Shown here: positions 60,129 to 64,000 of the stretch, one piece after another
How the letters are laid out: each line of letters begins with the position of its first letter
Numbering within the stretch: position 1 is the stretch's first letter
Source: Lachnospiraceae bacterium
GTDB taxonomy: Bacteria > Bacillota > Clostridia > Lachnospirales > Lachnospiraceae
DNA: 64,000 nucleotides
Direction: 5' to 3'
NCBI GenBank assembly: GCA_009774145.1
Contig: VSND01000015.1
Coordinates: forward strand, 8,683-72,682
Program-made: the position numbers and the translations under genes
Notes under the pieces: generated by a model
Told to the model about the DNA's origin: nothing
The model's input: the letters and a program-made list of their open reading frames with translations, nothing else
Databases searched by the model: none

Positions 60129-61716
60129 AGCTGTCAATCACCTCTCCCCATTGCTTCAGCAGCACATCCGTAGTATACCGCTTACCGATCCGATAAGACG
60201 CGACCATGGCGTCGTTCCAGTTTTTCAGACTTTCCAGATAATAGGCCAGCGTCTCTGGAAGCCGGTCCATTTCTTTCAGGATCACACCGTTTTTTCCGTG
60301 CCGCACAAACTGCGTCCCGGTACGCACGATCTGCGGAATCCCAACACTGAGCCCCATGATCTGCAGATACAGTTCCGGCTGCTCCCTCAGTTCCACAAGG
60401 ACTCTCTGCTCCCGCATGCATCTGCTCACAGACAGCTCATCCACGCACTGCTCCACCACAAAGCGGGCTGCCGAAAGTTCTTCCCTGTCCACCTCATTTT
60501 CCGACACGCAGTTGTCCGGCTCCTTCTTTGTCCACGCCTTCGCAGAACCGGATGCTTCCAGATATCCGCGGGCCTGTTCCAGAAGCTGTTTTTCTCTTCC
60601 ATAGTCCGCCTGCCTTGTGAACAGATGCACTCTGGCCCTGTCATTGGTCTGCAGATAGGTCCCCAGCGCCTGCATCAGCCGCCCAAAGACTTCCGGCTCC
60701 ATGCCGTCTACCGGAACGAGAATCTTCTGAACTTCCAGCTGCTGGCTGATCCCGGGATCCACCCGGGTGTCAAAAGGCGGAATGCTTCTGCTGTTTTTCA
60801 TCAGACCGCCCATCACTTTACGGATCTTCTTCAGGTTTTCTCTGGAATCCATGATCACATACCCGGCCGATTCCAGCAGTCCCAGGCATTCCATGCGCTC
60901 TCCATACCGATACCGGTCCCCGAAAAATGAAAGGATTGTCTTTCTGCCCCTCAGCAGATTCCGCATCATCTCCGTATGCCGGTCATGCATGGCAAGGCAG
61001 AACAGATCCTGTTCCCCTGTCCCCTCCAGAAAGGACGAGAACACTTCCTCTATCAACTGTCCCATATGATCGTAGGACCGTCTGGAAAAAGGCATTTTCT
61101 GCTCCCTTCTGTCCGCCGCCAGATACTCCGGACAGGCAGGGTTCACTTCCACATGCCCGTCATCCAGAAAATGCCGCAGCTTCCACACGCCGTTTTCCAT
61201 CAGATAGTCCTGGCGCCAGGGCGCTTCGTCCTCCCGAAAAAGTATGGTAGATGAGAGGAATCCACGGTCATCATAGAGATTCCGGCGGTGGAGCCTGCCG
61301 TTTTCATACAGATCGATCTGTATCGGATTGCCGTCTTCTCCAAATTCGATCTGCGCGTATTTCTTTCCCTCCCGCATGGCGGAAACCGCAAACATGGTAT
61401 AGATAAACTCGGTATGCGGCGGCCATTTCATGTTATGAAAAGACAAAGGCACGGCTTTTTTCCGGCGGACCTCCTGCACCGCGTCAAAACAGGACCAGTA
61501 AGACGCACGGTACAGCCCCTGCCGATGTAGAAAATGACGGAAATTGGGCGCATATCCAGGCAGCAGAATCCGGCAGGGCCAGACGCCGTTTCTGTGAAAC
61601 AGCTGCAGCTGCTTTACGGTATCGTCAAATTCTGTCTGCATGCGCCTGACATACCATTTCTGCTCGCTTTCGCACCACTGATCCTTCTGGTACCAGGCCG
61701 GTATAAAATACAGCAT
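60094..61716 (-). CDS. asp1: Asp1, accessory secretion protein
   Basis: 540 residues; AGGAGGAAC before the ATG. Start MLYFIPAWYQKDQWCESEQK matches Asp1 ('yfiPaWy...w'). A GT-B-like fold without catalytic residues is expected: HDRHTEMMRNLLRGRKTILS, FFGDRYRYGERM and the C-terminal LSVGIPQIVRTGTQFVRHGK. Asp1 forms the Asp1-2-3 complex that binds the adhesin and SecA2. Confidence 0.93.
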   Translation of the reverse strand: MLYFIPAWYQKDQWCESEQKWYVRRMQTEFDDTVKQLQLFHRNGVWPCRILLPGYAPNFRHFLHRQGLYRASYWSCFDAVQEVRRKKAVPLSFHNMKWPPHTEFIYTMFAVSAMREGKKYAQIEFGEDGNPIQIDLYENGRLHRRNLYDDRGFLSSTILFREDEAPWRQDYLMENGVWKLRHFLDDGHVEVNPACPEYLAADRREQKMPFSRRSYDHMGQLIEEVFSSFLEGTGEQDLFCLAMHDRHTEMMRNLLRGRKTILSFFGDRYRYGERMECLGLLESAGYVIMDSRENLKKIRKVMGGLMKNSRSIPPFDTRVDPGISQQLEVQKILVPVDGMEPEVFGRLMQALGTYLQTNDRARVHLFTRQADYGREKQLLEQARGYLEASGSAKAWTKKEPDNCVSENEVDREELSAARFVVEQCVDELSVSRCMREQRVLVELREQPELYLQIMGLSVGIPQIVRTGTQFVRHGKNGVILKEMDRLPETLAYYLESLKNWNDAMVASYRIGKRYTTDVLLKQWGEVIDSFGQDSDLTAGL

Positions 61717-61742
61717 CGTTCCTCCTGCTCCTGTCTCTTCTG

Positions 61743-62948
61743 TCAGATAAAAGGCTTATAATGATCATAACTTCTGACTGCCAGATATTCCTGATACAGA
61801 CTGTACCAGATACCGGTCAAAATCATGGCCGAAGTGGGAAACATCAGAAGCTCCCGGTCCCATCCCCGGTAAAACTGCAGAAACATCGGCAGCCCCATGC
61901 AGATGCTCATAACCGTAGCGCTGAACAGGCTGATCCTGCAGATGGTTCCGGTCAGGTACCGCTTCGTGTCACGCCCCGCATGAAGATTCCGGATGCTGTC
62001 TCCTCCCTTCAGGAACTGCTCCGTAATCTCCCCGGGAGAGATGAACAGCAGCGCAAAGCCAAGCGTCAGTACATAGATGATGAGGATGTACACCACAATT
62101 CCCAACGGCCTTGCCATCGTCAGATTCTCGCGCCACCATGCAATCCCCTCATGATATGGAAACAGATACCCAAGGCCCAGAACCAGAAGCTGGGGCAGCA
62201 TGAAGAAGGCGGTGGAAAACATGACCGGCATCACTCCTGCCGGATTCAGCTTGACCGCCAGATAATTTTTATCCGCGTAAATATTGTGTATGGAGATCCG
62301 CTGAACCGGAATCCGAAACTCCGCCCCTTCCATCATAAGCATGATAAAGACCAGTTCTGCCGCCAGAACCAGCGGAAACGCCAGTTCCCGGATTCCGTGT
62401 CCGCCAAGAGCAGAAGCCATGCCGTCCAGAATATTAATATAGATCAGTATGGTCTGTCTGCCGAATCCGTATTTTTTATTCCGGGCTGACAGCCATACAA
62501 TCAGCATGGCTCCCGTTACCATCTCCAGTCCGCTGACCATTCTCGCCGGCAAAAGAAGTGCATCCGGAACGCAAAACGAGAGAGCCTGTACCTGAAAGAA
62601 CGCCTGCAGCGCCGCAAGCACCAGCGTCATTGCCAGAATCGCCTGACTGGTCTTTCTGGGAGAAACTTTGTCCTTTGACCAGGCTTTCCTGCAGAGGCTT
62701 ATCATCTGGACAAGAATCGATCCCATCATATACGGCGATACCCCCAGCGCAAACAGGGAACACCGGTTGAGGTCCCCGCTGATGGTCCGGATCAGCAGCG
62801 CCTGTGCGTCCGCCTCCCTGCCTGCGTAAACGGACCGATCCACGCCGTAGAGCGGAATGCATCTTCCCATGATATATACCAGTACAATGACTGTGGTAAA
62901 TAAAAGCTTCTGCGTCAGCAGGCTGTGTGTTTTCTCCGACCTGGACAT
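61743..62948 (-). CDS. secY2: SecY2, accessory translocation channel
   Basis: 401 residues, ten hydrophobic segments. SecY2 features: TTVIVLVYIMGRCIPLYGVD, NRCSLFALGVSPYMMGSILV (plug/TM2 region), and FISPGEITEQFLKGGDSIRN corresponding to the 'sp.eiae.l.k.G..I.g.rpG' loop. Shorter than housekeeping SecY. GGGAGAAG before the ATG. First gene after the adhesin; an attenuator hairpin lies between. Confidence 0.95.
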   Translation of the reverse strand: MSRSEKTHSLLTQKLLFTTVIVLVYIMGRCIPLYGVDRSVYAGREADAQALLIRTISGDLNRCSLFALGVSPYMMGSILVQMISLCRKAWSKDKVSPRKTSQAILAMTLVLAALQAFFQVQALSFCVPDALLLPARMVSGLEMVTGAMLIVWLSARNKKYGFGRQTILIYINILDGMASALGGHGIRELAFPLVLAAELVFIMLMMEGAEFRIPVQRISIHNIYADKNYLAVKLNPAGVMPVMFSTAFFMLPQLLVLGLGYLFPYHEGIAWWRENLTMARPLGIVVYILIIYVLTLGFALLFISPGEITEQFLKGGDSIRNLHAGRDTKRYLTGTICRISLFSATVMSICMGLPMFLQFYRGWDRELLMFPTSAMILTGIWYSLYQEYLAVRSYDHYKPFI

Positions 62949-62967
62949 GATCTTCTCCCGACGACAA

Positions 62968-62994
62968 ATACCCCACAGCTGACTGTAGGGGTAT
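62968..62994 (-). terminator. Partial terminator between adhesin and secY2
   Basis: On the minus strand ATACCCCTACAG pairs with CTGTGGGGTAT (one bulge) around four bases and is followed by TTGTCG, a weak T-tract. It probably lets a fraction of transcripts continue into the export genes. Confidence 0.6.
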
Positions 62995-63025
62995 CTGTCT
63001 GTTTACTTATCTCATTTTTGTAATC

Positions 63026-64000
63026 TTACCGGTTTCCGTCCTCATCGTCAGAAGAACGTTTTCCTGCAAAAATACCTTTTCTGTACTTCTTATCATAAGC
63101 TGTCTTTCCTGCAACCGCCGCAAGAATCGGGATGATGGACCATGTTGCATACTTCGCAAATTTCGATCCTTCCTGCACCTGTGCCGGCGCTGCCAGCGGC
63201 ACATCCTCATCTCCAACTTCTTCCAGTCCGGTGGTATCTTCCTCGTCTTCCATGACTGCCAGCGGAACTTCTTCGTCCTCTGCTTCCTGGAGGCCTTCTC
63301 CGTCATCTGCGATGCCGTCTGCCAGCGGAACGATTCCATCCGGAACCACTACCGCCGGTGCCGCTGCCGGTGCCGCGACTGCCGCTGTAGCGACGGTTGT
63401 CACGGGAGCTGTAGCTGCAGGCGCCGTAGGAGCTGTATCCGCTGCCGGTGTGTCGGTTCCGCCGCCGCCACCGCCAGTGGTTCCGCCACCGCCGCCTCCG
63501 GTCGTTCCGCCGCCATCTTCAGCGTTTGAATTACTCGTACTGGTACTTGCGCTGGTGCTGGCGGATTCACTGGTGCTCTCGGAAGTTGATGTGCTGGTGA
63601 ATTCTCTCAGACTTTCGCTTTCCAATTCACTCACACTCTCGGACTCGCTTACGCTTTCGCTTTCCGATTCACTCACACTCTCGCTCTCGGACTTGCTCAC
63701 GCTTTCACTTTCCGATTCACTCAGACTTTCGCTTTCCGATTCACTCAGGCTCTCGCTTTCGGACTCGCTCAGGCTCTCGCTCTCAGACTCGCTCAGGCTT
63801 TCGCTTTCCGATTCACTCAGACTTTCACTTTCCGATTCACTCAGGCTCTCGCTCTCGGACTCGCTCAGGCTTTCGCTTTCCGATTCACTCAGACTCTCGC
63901 TCTCGGACTCGCTCAGGCTTTCGCTTTCCGATTCACTCAGACTTTCGCTCTCAGACTCGCTCAGGCTTTCGCTTTCCGATTCACTCAGACTTTCGCTTTC
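63026..64000 (-). CDS. Serine-rich repeat glycoprotein adhesin, C-terminal part
   Basis: The last 325 codons of a gene that continues past the right edge. From 64000 down to about 63600 the product is Ser/Glu repeats of eight residues (SESESLSE type), then a Ser/Thr-rich zone ([17 protein letters not shown]), two [14 protein letters not shown] glycine stretches, an Ala/Pro/Thr linker and two acidic modules with DEEVPLAV and DEDVPLAA. It ends with a membrane segment ([20 protein letters not shown]) and a Lys/Arg plus acidic tail. No LPXTG motif is present. Being next to secY2, it is the expected glycosylated export substrate; the signal peptide and binding region lie outside the window. Confidence 0.92.
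   Translation of the reverse strand, partial: ESESLSESESESLSESESESLSESESESLSESESESLSESESESLSESESESLSESESESLSESESESLSESESESLSESESESLSESESESLSESESESVSKSESESVSESESESVSESESVSELESESLREFTSTSTSESTSESASTSASTSTSNSNAEDGGGTTGGGGGGTTGGGGGGTDTPAADTAPTAPAATAPVTTVATAAVAAPAAAPAVVVPDGIVPLADGIADDGEGLQEAEDEEVPLAVMEDEEDTTGLEEVGDEDVPLAAPAQVQEGSKFAKYATWSIIPILAAVAGKTAYDKKYRKGIFAGKRSSDDEDGNR
63605..64000. repeat. 24-bp tandem repeats of the adhesin gene
   Basis: Period of 24 bases (8 codons) with frequent synonymous switching (CTTTCG/CTCTCG, GATTCA/GACTCG), giving higher-order 48-base alternation. Repeats run off the right edge. Confidence 0.9.

Noticed and set aside
63605..64000. Regular 24-base repeats that might suggest a CRISPR array or minisatellite
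   Set aside because: The repeats have no unique spacers and translate without stops into Ser/Glu octapeptides of the adhesin.

Overview
The window reads as a chromosomal segment of a Gram-positive anaerobe of the family Lachnospiraceae (Blautia / Ruminococcus gnavus-like; a family-level inference). The signs are AGGAGG-type ribosome binding sites with several TTG/GTG starts, many PRD-controlled PTS genes, DUF1538 with a PII-like partner, and ferredoxin-type aldo/keto reductase. No rRNA, tRNA, insertion sequence or CRISPR array was seen. Much of the left half is a patchwork of accessory genes and gene wreckage: decapitated transporters, duplicated gene tails and truncated toxins.

Layout. 1-1526: start of a VgrG/Pvc8-like baseplate gene running off the left edge, a PIN toxin with its antitoxin, and a small membrane protein. 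1527-4867: an S8-peptidase remnant, a second (clipped) PIN module and an intact subtilisin-like S8 peptidase. 4943-11511: a MATE exporter, small unknown genes, MerR and MarR regulators, a MATE fragment, and the DUF2752/DUF4234 membrane pair. 11548-13675: a DUF262 gene fused through an antisense dehydrogenase remnant to a HEPN partner. 13756-21056: VOC protein, AraC regulator, an internally deleted DUF1538 carrier with a PII-like regulator, a FecR/WG-repeat lipoprotein flanked by a duplicated PII tail, and an Fe-S aldo/keto reductase. 21342-24313: a Cys/His-rich exported peptide and a TetR locus with two clear operators, a broken ABC gene and an MFS exporter. 24530-26331: an A/T-rich three-gene operon (STAS-like+GHKL ATPase, STAS-like DUF4325, PIN). 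26326-34457: GNAT, VanW, an NAD-kinase-like/SPFH pair, a MarR-MATE operon and an Rpn-type nuclease.

34585-52833 is a sugar-conjugate utilisation region. A lactose/cellobiose-type PTS (IIA, IIB, IIC) leads an apparent operon with a GrdB-related protein, a glycosylasparaginase-family hydrolase, a Sapep/PepV-like dipeptidase, CutC and a YitT protein. Next door are a PRD/EIIA-type activator transcribed with a frameshifted DUF871 (MupG-like) gene, a glucose-family PTS, a second M20 dipeptidase, a second PRD regulator and an RPE-like epimerase. Near-identical palindromes sit just upstream of the -35 regions of the PTS operon and of the DUF871-PRD operon, implying one shared activator.

52994-64000 is a complete accessory Sec locus on the minus strand: serine-rich repeat adhesin (3' part only), secY2, asp1, asp2, asp3, secA2, gtfA, gtfB. 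GtfA/GtfB would O-glycosylate the Ser-rich repeats, Asp1-3 would modify and escort the substrate, and SecA2/SecY2 would export it. The adhesin tail has acidic repeats and a membrane segment but no LPXTG signal.

The best candidates for undescribed biology are the ATPase/STAS/PIN operon (24530-26331) and the co-regulated glycosylasparaginase/DUF871 PTS region.
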